Shown here piece after piece: positions 51,572 through 60,611 of a stretch of 64,000 bases of DNA. Positions within the stretch are counted from its first letter, which is position 1. The number at the start of each line of letters is the position of its first letter. Source of the stretch: Candidatus Fermentibacteraceae bacterium (GTDB taxonomy: Bacteria > Fermentibacterota > Fermentibacteria > Fermentibacterales > JCC-6); NCBI GenBank assembly GCA_016744855.1, contig JADGDO010000009.1:3871-67870 (forward strand), in the 5' to 3' direction. The notes below the pieces were generated by a model that made no database searches, was not told the origin of the DNA, and saw only the letters and a list, made by a program, of their open reading frames with translations. The position numbers and the translations under genes are program-made.

Positions 51572-53689
51572 TTGAAAGGAAAGAGCAAATTCGCTGGAAG
51601 AGCAAGGTTGTATGCCCCATCCATTCTTGCAATTTTTGTATTTATCGCTGTTATTGTCGCAGAATACCTCATTGTTCAGTCCATGATAAAGGAATCCAGG
51701 GAAGAGGAAACTCAGCTGTATCATGGTGCTATAAGTCAAATTATAGATAATATAGACAGGTATGAGCTGGAGACAGCCAGTTCTATTTACCCAGATTCTC
51801 TTGGATTGCTTGCATTTATGAAACCAGTGGGTTTTGATAACTCATTTGTTCAAATTATACATGATTCTGTTGGTTACAGAGAGCTTATGCGTCTAAAACT
51901 TGCCGGGGGAATATTTCCTGATTTGCATGATCTTGAAAATACAATTATTGAAACATCAGTTGGTAAAACAGATAACAATGAGCTTGTTTTGATGATGACG
52001 CAAGAAAGCACAAATCAAACCAATAAAAAACTGGAGAAGATTGCCGTCGGTCTAATTATAGCCTTGATAGCAATGATAATAATAACATTGGTACCCGGTG
52101 CGCTTCTGATAGAGTCACTTGGCAGGAGATCCTCCATGATGAATGCCCTCGCTCCCGATTCTTCAGAAAGTGATTTTGATTTTCTTCATGAAGGTATCCT
52201 GAATTCCTCTTCTGTCTCGTTTCTTATTGCATCAACAGATGGAAGTTTACTTTCTGCCAATTCTTCATGTGTTGAACTACTCGAGATAGGGGGTAACCTT
52301 CAGGGACTTTCTATTGCATCGATTACAGCTCTGCCTTCGGAGATAAGAAAAAAGAAGTCATCAACATTTCTGGTTCATTCCCATAGAAGTATTACAATTC
52401 AATCAATGGACGGGTCAACACGAGAATGTTCGATGGAGGTTCATCCATATAGAAGAGATGACTCCGTCATTGCAGTTCTTTTTCTCTTTGTACCCTCTGA
52501 AATAGATGAGTTTATACCTGTTTCCGACATTGCCTCATCTGATCAAATTCTCACAAGCATGTATAGCAGAACAAAATCACATCTTGTAAAGTCATTAATT
52601 CACGACATGAACAATTACATTTTCGGGATTATGGGTGCTGCTTCCATTGAAGCTGAAACTGCAGTTCCATCGGAGAAGAAGAAGCCTTTTAAGATAATTC
52701 TAGAGTCTGCGGAAAAGCTGGCTGCCCTCTGTACAGATCTTCAAACAACATTATCAGGGACTAACAATAAGAAACTTAGAGATCTTTCAAGTGAAATGGT
52801 ATTGATAGTAGAGGTATTAAGAAATGTACTTCCCGAAAGGGTTGAAGTTGAGGTCGTCGGTAATTCAACTTCCTTGATAAAGGCAGACCGGGAATTGCTG
52901 AGAGAGTTCTTTTATGGACTTGTTCTCAACTCAACAGCAATAATGAATGGTGAGGGCCGGATTCGAATTGATATTTCAGAGAGAATTCCCAGATCCGGAA
53001 ACTCATTTGATGCGATTGCTCCCGGTGAGAAGGTGTGCTTGAGATATTCCGACGGTTTTATTATGCCCGTAGCTCTTCGTGATGTGCTTTCCAATTGCAA
53101 CTATTCTGTTTCCGACGTTGAGAGACAGTATGGCGCTACTATCGGTAATGCATACAAAGCTCTCAGCAAGCTAACCGGAAGTATTGTGTTTGAGAGAGGC
53201 TCAGGTGAGACGGTTCTCTGTTTGCTTCTTGATGGATACGAACAACTAAAACCGGAAAGCGATACAGATTCCAGGTCTCCCGGAAACTCTCATACACCCG
53301 GTCTTTCTGTCCTGATCGCGGATGAAGTAGAAATTGTACTGAATTCAATGTCAGAGTATCTTGAGTTGAACAAGATAAGTGTAACAAGAGCCCATAACGG
53401 TGATCAGGCGATGCAACTGCTTAGAAGTGAAGATTTTGATGCTGCCGTTCTCGATTTGAATATGCCCGGAGTACCAACACCCGGAATTGTAAGATTCTGT
53501 CAAACAAGCAAACCGGAGATGGCTGTTATTGTAACATCCGGGTTTGAAGCATCTCAGGAAGTTCAGGATCTGATAGTAGCACCCTCTACAGAATATCTCC
53601 ACAAGCCGCACAAACCTGATGTTCTTATTGATATGATATATTCACTTATAAGTAAATCTAAAGAGGGAAGTACTAATGCCGATTACTGA
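51572..53689 (+). CDS. Membrane-bound hybrid sensor histidine kinase-like protein
   Basis: 705 residues from TTG 51572 (GGGAGAGG upstream). Two transmembrane segments (~12-35 and ~157-180) enclose a ~120-residue extracytoplasmic sensor domain. A PAS-like domain follows (~200-310, ASTDGSLLSANSSCVELLEIG). His344 in LIHDMNNYIFGIMG is the phosphoacceptor in an HDxNN box. The ATPase domain keeps the N-box Asn (GLVLNSTAIM), but the usual DxGxG reads YSDG, so ATP binding may be weak. A C-terminal receiver has Asp628 (AVLDLNMPG). Overlaps mgtC by 14 bases. Confidence 0.83.
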   Translation: MKGKSKFAGRARLYAPSILAIFVFIAVIVAEYLIVQSMIKESREEETQLYHGAISQIIDNIDRYELETASSIYPDSLGLLAFMKPVGFDNSFVQIIHDSVGYRELMRLKLAGGIFPDLHDLENTIIETSVGKTDNNELVLMMTQESTNQTNKKLEKIAVGLIIALIAMIIITLVPGALLIESLGRRSSMMNALAPDSSESDFDFLHEGILNSSSVSFLIASTDGSLLSANSSCVELLEIGGNLQGLSIASITALPSEIRKKKSSTFLVHSHRSITIQSMDGSTRECSMEVHPYRRDDSVIAVLFLFVPSEIDEFIPVSDIASSDQILTSMYSRTKSHLVKSLIHDMNNYIFGIMGAASIEAETAVPSEKKKPFKIILESAEKLAALCTDLQTTLSGTNNKKLRDLSSEMVLIVEVLRNVLPERVEVEVVGNSTSLIKADRELLREFFYGLVLNSTAIMNGEGRIRIDISERIPRSGNSFDAIAPGEKVCLRYSDGFIMPVALRDVLSNCNYSVSDVERQYGATIGNAYKALSKLTGSIVFERGSGETVLCLLLDGYEQLKPESDTDSRSPGNSHTPGLSVLIADEVEIVLNSMSEYLELNKISVTRAHNGDQAMQLLRSEDFDAAVLDLNMPGVPTPGIVRFCQTSKPEMAVIVTSGFEASQEVQDLIVAPSTEYLHKPHKPDVLIDMIYSLISKSKEGSTNADY

Positions 53690-54350
53690 TTCACTACTAA
53701 GACTGCTTGCCGCATTTATTCTTGGCGGAATTGTTGGACTTGAAAGACAGATACATGGTAGACCTGCTGGATTGAGAACACATATCCTGGTTTCACTAGG
53801 AGCAGCTGTGGCTGTGATTGCCGGGGTTCAGGCAGAACTGTCTTTTCCGTCACTCACCATTGATACAGGACGAATTATAGCCGGTGTTATTACCGGTATA
53901 GGGTTTCTTGGTGCTGGTACCATTGTAAGATACAGAGAGGGCATTGGCGGTCTTACAACGGCAGCCTGCATATGGTTTGTTTCAATGATTGGAATTCTCT
54001 GCGGGTTCGCTTTCTACGCTCTTGCCGGGATTGCATCGGTTGCGGCTCTTCTTGTTCTTCTTATTCTGGATACTCTGGAGGGAAAACTCCCTGTGGCAAG
54101 TTACTGGACGCTTACAGTTAAGTCAAACGAAAGACCGCTTATAGAATTTCAGAAACAGTGTCGGGTGATTTTGGCAAAACGAGGACTCGATGTTAAAAGC
54201 ACTACTTTTAAGATTTCCGAGGATGGAATTGAACTCAACCTTGTACTAAGGGCCAGGAAGAGAAAAACTGATTTTTCCGCAGCAGAAATTGTTATGGAAC
54301 TTGAGGGAGTCACTAGCGTGAAGTGGGCTCACAGGTCCGGTCAGTGGTAA
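53676..54350 (+). CDS. MgtC/SapB-family membrane protein
   Basis: 224 residues. The N-terminal ~130 residues form the conserved membrane domain (FILGGIVGLERQIHGRPAGLRTHILVSLGAA, GIGFLGAGTIVRYREGIGGLTTAACIW) with four transmembrane segments, and a soluble ACT-like C-terminal domain follows. MgtC affects magnesium and membrane-potential homeostasis and inhibits F-type ATPase in Salmonella; here only the family is known. It overlaps the kinase gene and the patatin gene. Confidence 0.9.
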   Translation: MPITDSLLRLLAAFILGGIVGLERQIHGRPAGLRTHILVSLGAAVAVIAGVQAELSFPSLTIDTGRIIAGVITGIGFLGAGTIVRYREGIGGLTTAACIWFVSMIGILCGFAFYALAGIASVAALLVLLILDTLEGKLPVASYWTLTVKSNERPLIEFQKQCRVILAKRGLDVKSTTFKISEDGIELNLVLRARKRKTDFSAAEIVMELEGVTSVKWAHRSGQW

Positions 54351-55249
54351 AGATAGGGATTGCTCTCGGAGGCGGCGGAGCGAGGGGTTATGCCCATTTC
54401 GGAGCCCTATTCGCACTTCAGAAGAGCGGTATCCCCATTCATTGCATTTCCGGTACGAGTATCGGTGCTGCAGTAGGTGCATTGTGGGCTACAAATCAGC
54501 ATATCGAGTGCTACAAATCTCTTAAGAAACTTGATAGAGCAGGAGTTCGCCAGGTACTTGATCCCGAATTACCAATGATCTCCGGTTTTCTACACGGACG
54601 AAAATTATATAATGTTCTTGAGAGTTGGTTCAAGGGAGAGAGAATAGAGAATCTGGCACGGCCCTTTAGTGCGAACGCAGTAAAGCTTGACACTGGTGAA
54701 GAAGTGACTTTCAACTCAGGTCGACTATCAGATATTATTCGGGCCAGTGTTTCTGTACCAGTAATTCTTGCTCCATGGCAGATTGGGGATTCTACATATG
54801 TAGATGGGGGTGTTGTTAATCCACTGCCCGTGAAACAGTGCAGGGAAATGGGAGCAGACGTTGTTATTGCTGTCAATCTGCTGGGTATTGTTCCGAAGGT
54901 GGAAACCTATATGCCTGAAGAAGCAGAGATAGAAAAAATTGCTCAACGTTTGCATATTCCGGAAGGAATCGTTGAAGCGGTTTCAGATATTCCGCTGATC
55001 AACAAGTTAAAAAATCCCAAAGTCCCGGAAACCGCTTTTGCTGCACTTCTGATGAGCCAGAGAGCTTTGGTAAATGCCAACCTGAAGGATTGGGCACCTG
55101 ACTATCTGATTGAACCCGATTTGAGCAGCTTTAATGGTTCTGAATTTCATCTTGTGAAAGAAATAAGCGAAGTAGGTCTCGTTGCAGCTGAGACAATGAT
55201 ACCTGATATCCTAAGAGGATTAAGCCTTTCTGTTACCGGTGAAAATTAG
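54344..55249 (+). CDS. Patatin-like phospholipase
   Basis: 301 residues from GTG 54344, which overlaps the mgtC stop; an upstream GTG would add seven residues. KIGIALGGGGARGYAHFG is the oxyanion-hole motif, Ser39 in GTSIGA is the nucleophile, and Asp154 in YVDGGVVNP completes the Ser-Asp dyad. The protein is soluble, without a signal or transmembrane domain, like the RssA/YchK type. It would release fatty acids from phospholipids. Confidence 0.9.
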   Translation: MVKIGIALGGGGARGYAHFGALFALQKSGIPIHCISGTSIGAAVGALWATNQHIECYKSLKKLDRAGVRQVLDPELPMISGFLHGRKLYNVLESWFKGERIENLARPFSANAVKLDTGEEVTFNSGRLSDIIRASVSVPVILAPWQIGDSTYVDGGVVNPLPVKQCREMGADVVIAVNLLGIVPKVETYMPEEAEIEKIAQRLHIPEGIVEAVSDIPLINKLKNPKVPETAFAALLMSQRALVNANLKDWAPDYLIEPDLSSFNGSEFHLVKEISEVGLVAAETMIPDILRGLSLSVTGEN

Positions 55250-55302
55250 CATAATCGCTCTGTTGGTAATACGAAATGAATACGACCGATTGGGGAGGGA
55301 CC

Positions 55303-56112
55303 ATGGCACTGTTCTCCGGTAATCTTAAGAAAATGCAGACTGAGTTGTCCAACAGTAATGTTGACTGGTCTAAACTGGAGTCTCTTTCCTCCGGAAGATG
55401 TGACTTATCCGGAAAAAACTCAGCAGATGGCAGACTTCTCATTAACACTTTTATAAAAAGGGCAGCCGAGTCATCAGGGAAAGACAGAAATTTTTCTCAT
55501 ATTATCAGAAACATTGAATCAAAAGGAGGGGATTTCAATAGATCAATGAACCCCACCGGAGTAACTCCTATTCATTTTGCTTCTGAACTCTCAGACTCTA
55601 CTCTGCTTAAAGCCCTGTTGCAGGCTGGTATTCAACCCGCTTCAACTACTGTTGCAGGCTCCACAGCTCTTCACACTGCTGTTCAGTCCGGGCGACTGGA
55701 GAATGTAAAGCTTTTACTTGCAGCCGGTTCCGACCCGGGGGCTGAAGACGCCAAGAGTAATGCACCTCTTCATTTCTCAGTACTTCTGGATGATCCAGTC
55801 GAAATTGTTAAAGTGCTTCTGGAGGCAGGAGCCAAAGCGTACCACAGAAATGCAGAGCAGAAGACTTCTATTAACATTGCTGAAGAGCAGCAGCAGTTTG
55901 AGACAGTCAAGCTCCTCCGTGACAGTCTGAGAAAATTCAGGAGAAACTTCAGCAGGCCGTGGAATTGTCCTCAGTGCGGCTCTTCAATAAACAGACCCCC
56001 ATCACACAAAGTCGAGTGGTATCTCTCGCTCGATATGTGGGACCATCTGCAATTTACCTGTGGCGAATGCGGTACTGTAACACCGGCAACAGTCCTCGAC
56101 GGAGAAGTTTAG
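55303..56112 (+). CDS. Ankyrin-repeat protein with a C-terminal zinc ribbon
   Basis: 269 residues from ATG 55303, fixed by the strong GGGGAGGGA site just upstream (an ATG at 55276 is without one). Residues ~75-205 contain four ankyrin repeats (GVTPIHFASELSDSTLLKALLQAG; GSTALHTAVQSGRLENVKLLLAAG; NAPLHFSVLLDDPVEIVKVLLEAG). The last 50 residues hold CPQC and CGEC pairs (a zinc ribbon) with conserved aromatic residues in between. It is cytosolic by sequence. Ankyrin repeats bind partner proteins; no partner is known. Confidence 0.85.
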   Translation: MALFSGNLKKMQTELSNSNVDWSKLESLSSGRCDLSGKNSADGRLLINTFIKRAAESSGKDRNFSHIIRNIESKGGDFNRSMNPTGVTPIHFASELSDSTLLKALLQAGIQPASTTVAGSTALHTAVQSGRLENVKLLLAAGSDPGAEDAKSNAPLHFSVLLDDPVEIVKVLLEAGAKAYHRNAEQKTSINIAEEQQQFETVKLLRDSLRKFRRNFSRPWNCPQCGSSINRPPSHKVEWYLSLDMWDHLQFTCGECGTVTPATVLDGEV

Positions 56113-56123
56113 CAGCAGGACTG

Positions 56124-57452
56124 TTATTCATGACTGAACAGAGGTGCCGCTGCATTTTCAAAAATTGCTTTGCAAGCTGCCTGAACCTTATCTCTGTATT
56201 CCGGAGCTGAAGCTACGGTCAGTAGACTTCTGTTGGGTCTTGCGTTACTGAGGTATTTAGCGAAGGGTGGGTCGATTTCTTCAAGAGGTACAAGGTGCCC
56301 TCTTTCATTCAGGAAATTGATGTCGAGTTTCTCGAATCGCTCTTCTGATACTTTCACAGCTTCAATCGGAAGATCTACCAGTATGTATCCAGGATCTACT
56401 CCAGCTTTTTTCGAAAGCTGCTCTGTGAGCAGTTCTGCAGCTCTTTTGGGTGTGCTATTCTGGTTTCTGAGAGTGTTGAGGAAGTGGTTATCATTCTCCG
56501 AAGTTGTAACCGCATCGATTCTGAATACCTGGGTGAAAAGACCCTGGCGGTACTTTACTCTCCATGCCATCTCCCGGACCCACGAGTCGCCTGAGTCCTT
56601 TTCCAAAAAGCTGAGTACCTCATCGTCAGTCATAAACATGAAGTCCTGTATTTCATTCATCTCGATCACACTTTTTCTTGTAGCACTGAGAAGCATCTTG
56701 TCAACAATTCTAGTTTTTTTGTGAAGATAGACAGATGAATACATCTGGAGCCTTGCAAGAAGAAAGTCTCTTATTGCATTCAACCCCTTTTCCAGAAATA
56801 CAAGTTTGCCTTCCTTCACAGCCATTGTGGAAACAATTCTGTCCACTTCAATGTGACCGAACGCAACTCCTGTAAAATGAAAGTCTCTCTGGAGGTAGTC
56901 CAGCATATCCGCATCAACTTCTCCAAAGATCATCTGCTGAGCAAATTCCTTCTTCTTGTAGCGGCTTGTAATAAGGTCAGCTACATCCCCTGGAAGAATT
57001 CCGTGGTTAGTCAATATTTCGGATATCTTACCCGCTCCGCGAACAGGCATAACTTTTCTGCCCGTAATCATATCTGCGACAAGATCCATGTGATCTCCAC
57101 CAGTCAGCTCTAGATAGAGTGGTTCGAGTGTGTGTGACCATGGGGTATGACCTATGTCGTGAAGGAGCCCAGCCGCTTCAACCAGGTCTCTTGTCTCTCG
57201 AGTCGAGTCGTTGTATTCTTCTGGGCATCTGTCGCTGAGATGCTCGGCTATGCGACCCGCAAGATGAGATACACCGAGAGCATGGGCAAGTCTCATGCAG
57301 TGAGCCCCGGGGTAGCTCTGAAATGTGGTGCCCAGCTGATGAATAAAACTGAGTCTTTGAACCTCAACCGTTTTCAGCAGTTCTTCCTGTAGAGGAGATA
57401 GACGAATAGTACCCAGAACAGGCTCTCTTATATACATGACCTTATGACTCAT
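56124..57452 (-). CDS. HD-domain phosphohydrolase (dNTPase/SAMHD1-like)
   Basis: 442 residues from ATG 57452 (AAGGAGA in front; an upstream ATG at 57491 has no such site). The HD site is formed by His51 (PGAHCMRLAHALGV), His98-Asp99 (AAGLLHDIGHTPWSH) and Asp in GEVDADMLDYLQRD (the SAMHD1-like DxDMxDY motif). These enzymes hydrolyse dNTPs to nucleosides and triphosphate or act on other nucleotides. A 7-bp inverted repeat (AAAAGTT-TGGC-AACTTTT at 57471-57488) lies immediately upstream. Confidence 0.87.
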   Translation of the reverse strand: MSHKVMYIREPVLGTIRLSPLQEELLKTVEVQRLSFIHQLGTTFQSYPGAHCMRLAHALGVSHLAGRIAEHLSDRCPEEYNDSTRETRDLVEAAGLLHDIGHTPWSHTLEPLYLELTGGDHMDLVADMITGRKVMPVRGAGKISEILTNHGILPGDVADLITSRYKKKEFAQQMIFGEVDADMLDYLQRDFHFTGVAFGHIEVDRIVSTMAVKEGKLVFLEKGLNAIRDFLLARLQMYSSVYLHKKTRIVDKMLLSATRKSVIEMNEIQDFMFMTDDEVLSFLEKDSGDSWVREMAWRVKYRQGLFTQVFRIDAVTTSENDNHFLNTLRNQNSTPKRAAELLTEQLSKKAGVDPGYILVDLPIEAVKVSEERFEKLDINFLNERGHLVPLEEIDPPFAKYLSNARPNRSLLTVASAPEYRDKVQAACKAIFENAAAPLFSHE

Positions 57453-57553
57453 TGCATTCTCCTTTTCTAAAAAAGTTTGGCAACTTTTCAATGCACTGTG
57501 TTGTTACTTGACACTACTATGATAATATTCATTTACTATAGAGAGGAGAAACA

Positions 57554-58450
57554 ATGGGATTGTGTGATTTTCATACGCACAGCACTGCTTCAGACGGCAG
57601 GTTGACACCTACACAATTGGTTGATGAGGCCGCTAGGTGTGGTCTTGACGGTTTCGCGCTGAGCGATCACGATACCCTTGCTGGTGTTAAAGAAGCTGCA
57701 GCAAGATCTGATGAACTCGGTCTGTTTTGCATTCCTGCACTGGAATTTAGTGTTGATTTGCACTCCGGTGGATCTGCACATTTACTGGGTTATTTTCCGG
57801 GTGCTGATCTCTCAGTTCTCTGTGATCCCAGTTCAGAAATCCAGAAGGCTCTTGATTATGTTGTTGAAGGCAGAAACACCCGAAATCCAGCTATTGTATC
57901 TAAGCTTAGAGGACTCGGGTTTGATATAACGATGGATGATGTTCTGGCTGAGGCAGGCGATGCCATTGTCGGGAGACCTCACATTGCAGCAGTTCTTTTG
58001 AAAAAAGGGTTTGTGAGTTCCTCTGAAGAGGTATTTAACAGGTATCTTGGTTCAGGAAAACCAGCCTATGTTGAGAGAAAACGACTTGGAGATTACCGAG
58101 CTATTGAAATAATCAGGCAGTCCGGGGGGCTGCCCGTGCTTGCCCATCCGAAGTATATTCAAGTCGAGAATTTGCGTGGACTTGGAGCCTTGGTGTCTTC
58201 ACTGGTCGATTCAGGACTTGCTGGTCTCGAAGCATACTATCCCGATCAGGATAGCACTATGATTTCTTTTCTGGAGCAAGCATCTAAAAAACACAAGCTT
58301 CTCCTTACAGGAGGAAGCGATTTTCACGGGATCAGGCACCCTCTTCCTGGATGGTGCGATGGTTCTTTTGGGGTTAATACAGATAAGGTCTTGAATTTCA
58401 TGACTGAATGCCTTTCGAGGGGGAGTGTTTCTTATGGCAAAACTGAGTGA
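57554..58450 (+). CDS. PHP-domain phosphoesterase
   Basis: 298 residues. HTHSTASDG (His7, His9), SDHDTLAG, PALEFSVDLHSG and the later GSDFHG are the metal-binding motifs of PHP phosphoesterases of the YciV/RNase AM and nucleoside-3',5'-bisphosphate phosphatase type. Function in nucleic acid end processing or nucleotide recycling is likely, but the substrate cannot be fixed. It is divergent to the HD gene and starts the run toward mreB. Confidence 0.9.
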   Translation: MGLCDFHTHSTASDGRLTPTQLVDEAARCGLDGFALSDHDTLAGVKEAAARSDELGLFCIPALEFSVDLHSGGSAHLLGYFPGADLSVLCDPSSEIQKALDYVVEGRNTRNPAIVSKLRGLGFDITMDDVLAEAGDAIVGRPHIAAVLLKKGFVSSSEEVFNRYLGSGKPAYVERKRLGDYRAIEIIRQSGGLPVLAHPKYIQVENLRGLGALVSSLVDSGLAGLEAYYPDQDSTMISFLEQASKKHKLLLTGGSDFHGIRHPLPGWCDGSFGVNTDKVLNFMTECLSRGSVSYGKTE

Positions 58451-58640
58451 CATTGTTAAACAGATTGATCAGACAGCTAAAGAGGGTAACAGAGTAAAAG
58501 CACTCAAGATGCTTGAGGGGCTATTGAAAAAGGTACCTGAAGCAAAGGCGCAGCCACTTCTTAAAAGAAGAAAACTCTACAGGGGTGAGCTCGCGACTGA
58601 AAACAGAATTATTGCACTGGAGAAACAGTACAGCGTCTAA
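58434..58640 (+). CDS. Small basic helical protein
   Basis: 68 residues from ATG 58434, inside the end of the PHP gene, preceded by GAGGGGGAG. It is rich in Lys and Leu (KALKMLEGLLKKVPEAKAQPLLKRRKLYRGEL), predicted to be two or three helices, perhaps a TPR-like hairpin. No family recognised. It overlaps the next lipoprotein gene by one base (TAATG), so it looks like a true small gene of the operon. Confidence 0.65.
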   Translation: MAKLSDIVKQIDQTAKEGNRVKALKMLEGLLKKVPEAKAQPLLKRRKLYRGELATENRIIALEKQYSV

Positions 58641-59419
58641 TGAGGAGACTCTCTTTACTTCTCTCTCTGCTTTCTCTGTTTCTGGGTTGCAGCACCGGTG
58701 TGCTATCCGGTTCTTCCCGGCTTTCCTCCTATGCCGCCAGGGCTTCCTGGCAATGGGAGAATGCTGAACACTTTCTCATCAGAGGCAGAGCTAGACTTGA
58801 GGGCGAAAATCAGGTTTTCTCTGGGCCATTTCTACTATGGGCTTCGAAAAGTATTCCAGCCGTCAGGGCCGATTTCTGCGGTCCTGACGGCTCTCCACTT
58901 ATTTCGCTCCTACTTAATTCTGAAGGCTGTCTTTTCTATCAACCGGCTGAGGGACACGCAGAATTTTTTGCTGGAGGTTTGCCTGCGGGTGGAGGGCTTC
59001 TTGATGTTTACGCAGTGATTTCTCTTATAAGAACAGGTTTCCCTCAGATACCCGTTCAATGGGAGATGGTTTCCTCATGTGATACGTCATCAAATGATTG
59101 TAATCAATGGTTGTTCACTCCACTATCTCCTGACACTGCTGTGGTTTGTTTAAAGAATACAGATCTGTTTCCATCCTTCACAACAGATGATTTTTCTCTC
59201 GAAGTTACCGTCTCATCATGGCATGATGAGTTCAATGCATGGCCGATGGAATGGAGACTTCGCTCTTCCGTTTCCAGTGCACTTATCCGTATTCGAAGTT
59301 ATGATGTGGAGACTGAACCGCAGAGTTCTGCCTGGAGCCTCGTGGTACCGGTCCCGATTGATACGCTCAGCTTTAGCAATGGGGTATGGGAGTCAGCTGC
59401 TGATCTTCCAATCCGTTAA
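58640..59419 (+). CDS. LolB/DUF4292-like outer-membrane lipoprotein
   Basis: 259 residues with signal peptide and lipobox LFLGC (Cys17). The mature part (FLIRGRARLEGENQVFSGPFLLW, RADFCGPDGSPLISLLL) matches the pattern of LolB and the DUF4292 family, which place lipoproteins in the outer membrane or act as lipid-binding shuttles. Overall similarity is low, so LolB function is only suggested. It sits between a PHP gene and the cell-shape operon. Confidence 0.68.
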   Translation: MRRLSLLLSLLSLFLGCSTGVLSGSSRLSSYAARASWQWENAEHFLIRGRARLEGENQVFSGPFLLWASKSIPAVRADFCGPDGSPLISLLLNSEGCLFYQPAEGHAEFFAGGLPAGGGLLDVYAVISLIRTGFPQIPVQWEMVSSCDTSSNDCNQWLFTPLSPDTAVVCLKNTDLFPSFTTDDFSLEVTVSSWHDEFNAWPMEWRLRSSVSSALIRIRSYDVETEPQSSAWSLVVPVPIDTLSFSNGVWESAADLPIR

Positions 59420-59471
59420 CTCTCTCCAGTTAACACGCCCTGAAAATTGCGTACCCTTATAGGGTAACCCC

Positions 59472-59500
59472 TTTTCATCTGATTAAATAAGTTGTATATA
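59472..59500 (+). promoter_or_regulatory. Possible promoter of the mre operon
   Basis: TTTTCA (59472-59477), 17-base spacer, TATATA (59495-59500), 51 bases before the mreB start. Partial matches to both boxes. The region 59420-59471 contains a weak inverted repeat (TACCCT-TAT-AGGGTA at 59452-59466) and GTTAAC twice, which could end the upstream transcript. Confidence 0.4.
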
Positions 59501-59550
59501 GCCTGCGTTACGTAGAGTAAACACACTGATTTTGCATCAGGAGAATGAAA

Positions 59551-60609
59551 ATGGGTATAAGGGATTTTTTCGCTAGGTTTGTCGGCTCGGAGAATTCCAA
59601 TGGAGCCGGTGTTTTTTCTTCGGCGATGGCAATAGATCTTGGAACTGCCAACACAATTATTCACCAGTTGGGCAGAGGTATAGTTCTCGAGGAACCAAGT
59701 GTTATTGCTATCGAACGCGACACTGCAAATGTTGTTGCTGTTGGTAGTGAAGCAAAAGCTATGCTCGGTCGAACAGGTGGGGATATTTCAGTAATTAGAC
59801 CTCTTAAAGATGGTGTTATCAAAGAAGCAACTGCAACAATGGCAATGCTTAGAAGGTTTTTCGAGCAAGCTCAGACAAAACGATTCTCTATGCGCCCCAG
59901 AGTTCTTGTCTGTGTTCCCAGTGGTATTACTGAAGTGGAAGTTAACGCTGTCAGGACATCACTGGAAAGAGCTGGTGCCAGGGAGGTTCTGCTTGTACCT
60001 GAACCACTTGCTGCTGCCGTCGGAGTCGGGCTTCCAGTAGAGTCAGCAGTTGGTAATATGGTTGTTGATATCGGTGGAGGAACTACAGAAGTTGCAGTCA
60101 TCAGTTTGAATTCTATTGCAGCCGACAGCTCCATTAGAGTCGGTGGCGACGAAATGAATGACGCAATCATAAATTACATGAAGAAAACTGCCTATCTGCT
60201 TATTGGTGAACGCACAGCAGAAATGGTAAAGATCAATCTAGGTTCAATGCTGGAGGAGGATATCAGAGAAGAAGAGGTTAGCGGCATGGATGCAACCTAT
60301 GGTATCCCCAAAACGACTACAGTAAAGGCCAGCCAGATACGTTCTGCTTTACAGCAACCAGTTAACGCAATCATTCAGGCCGTGCAACAGGGTCTTGAAA
60401 GAACTCCCCCCGAACTTGGTCGTGATATTGTGAACAGGGGAATTGTTCTTACCGGGGGTGGTGCTCTTCTACGTGGACTGGACATTCTTCTTACAAGAGA
60501 AACAGGCCTGCCTATTAGAATCGCCGATAACCCTCTTTCCTGTACTGTGCTCGGAGCCGGTATTATTCTTTCCGATCTCTACAGGTATCGCAAGCTGCTG
60601 ATTAACTGA
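59551..60609 (+). CDS. mreB: Rod shape-determining protein MreB
   Basis: 352 residues from ATG 59551; the alternative ATG at 59545 is too close to the AGGAG ribosome site. Actin fold: AIDLGTANTIIH (phosphate 1), VVDIGGGTTEVAVIS (phosphate 2), GGGALLRGLD (adenosine), and PEPLAAAVGVGL. MreB filaments guide cell-wall elongation in rod-shaped cells. First gene of mreB-mreC-mreD-mrdA-rodA. Confidence 0.97.
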   Translation: MGIRDFFARFVGSENSNGAGVFSSAMAIDLGTANTIIHQLGRGIVLEEPSVIAIERDTANVVAVGSEAKAMLGRTGGDISVIRPLKDGVIKEATATMAMLRRFFEQAQTKRFSMRPRVLVCVPSGITEVEVNAVRTSLERAGAREVLLVPEPLAAAVGVGLPVESAVGNMVVDIGGGTTEVAVISLNSIAADSSIRVGGDEMNDAIINYMKKTAYLLIGERTAEMVKINLGSMLEEDIREEEVSGMDATYGIPKTTTVKASQIRSALQQPVNAIIQAVQQGLERTPPELGRDIVNRGIVLTGGGALLRGLDILLTRETGLPIRIADNPLSCTVLGAGIILSDLYRYRKLLIN

Positions 60610-60611
60610 TT

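Noticed and set aside
59452-59466. Terminator before mreB
   Set aside because: The stem TACCCT/AGGGTA is short and followed only by ACCCCTTTTC; not convincing as an intrinsic terminator.
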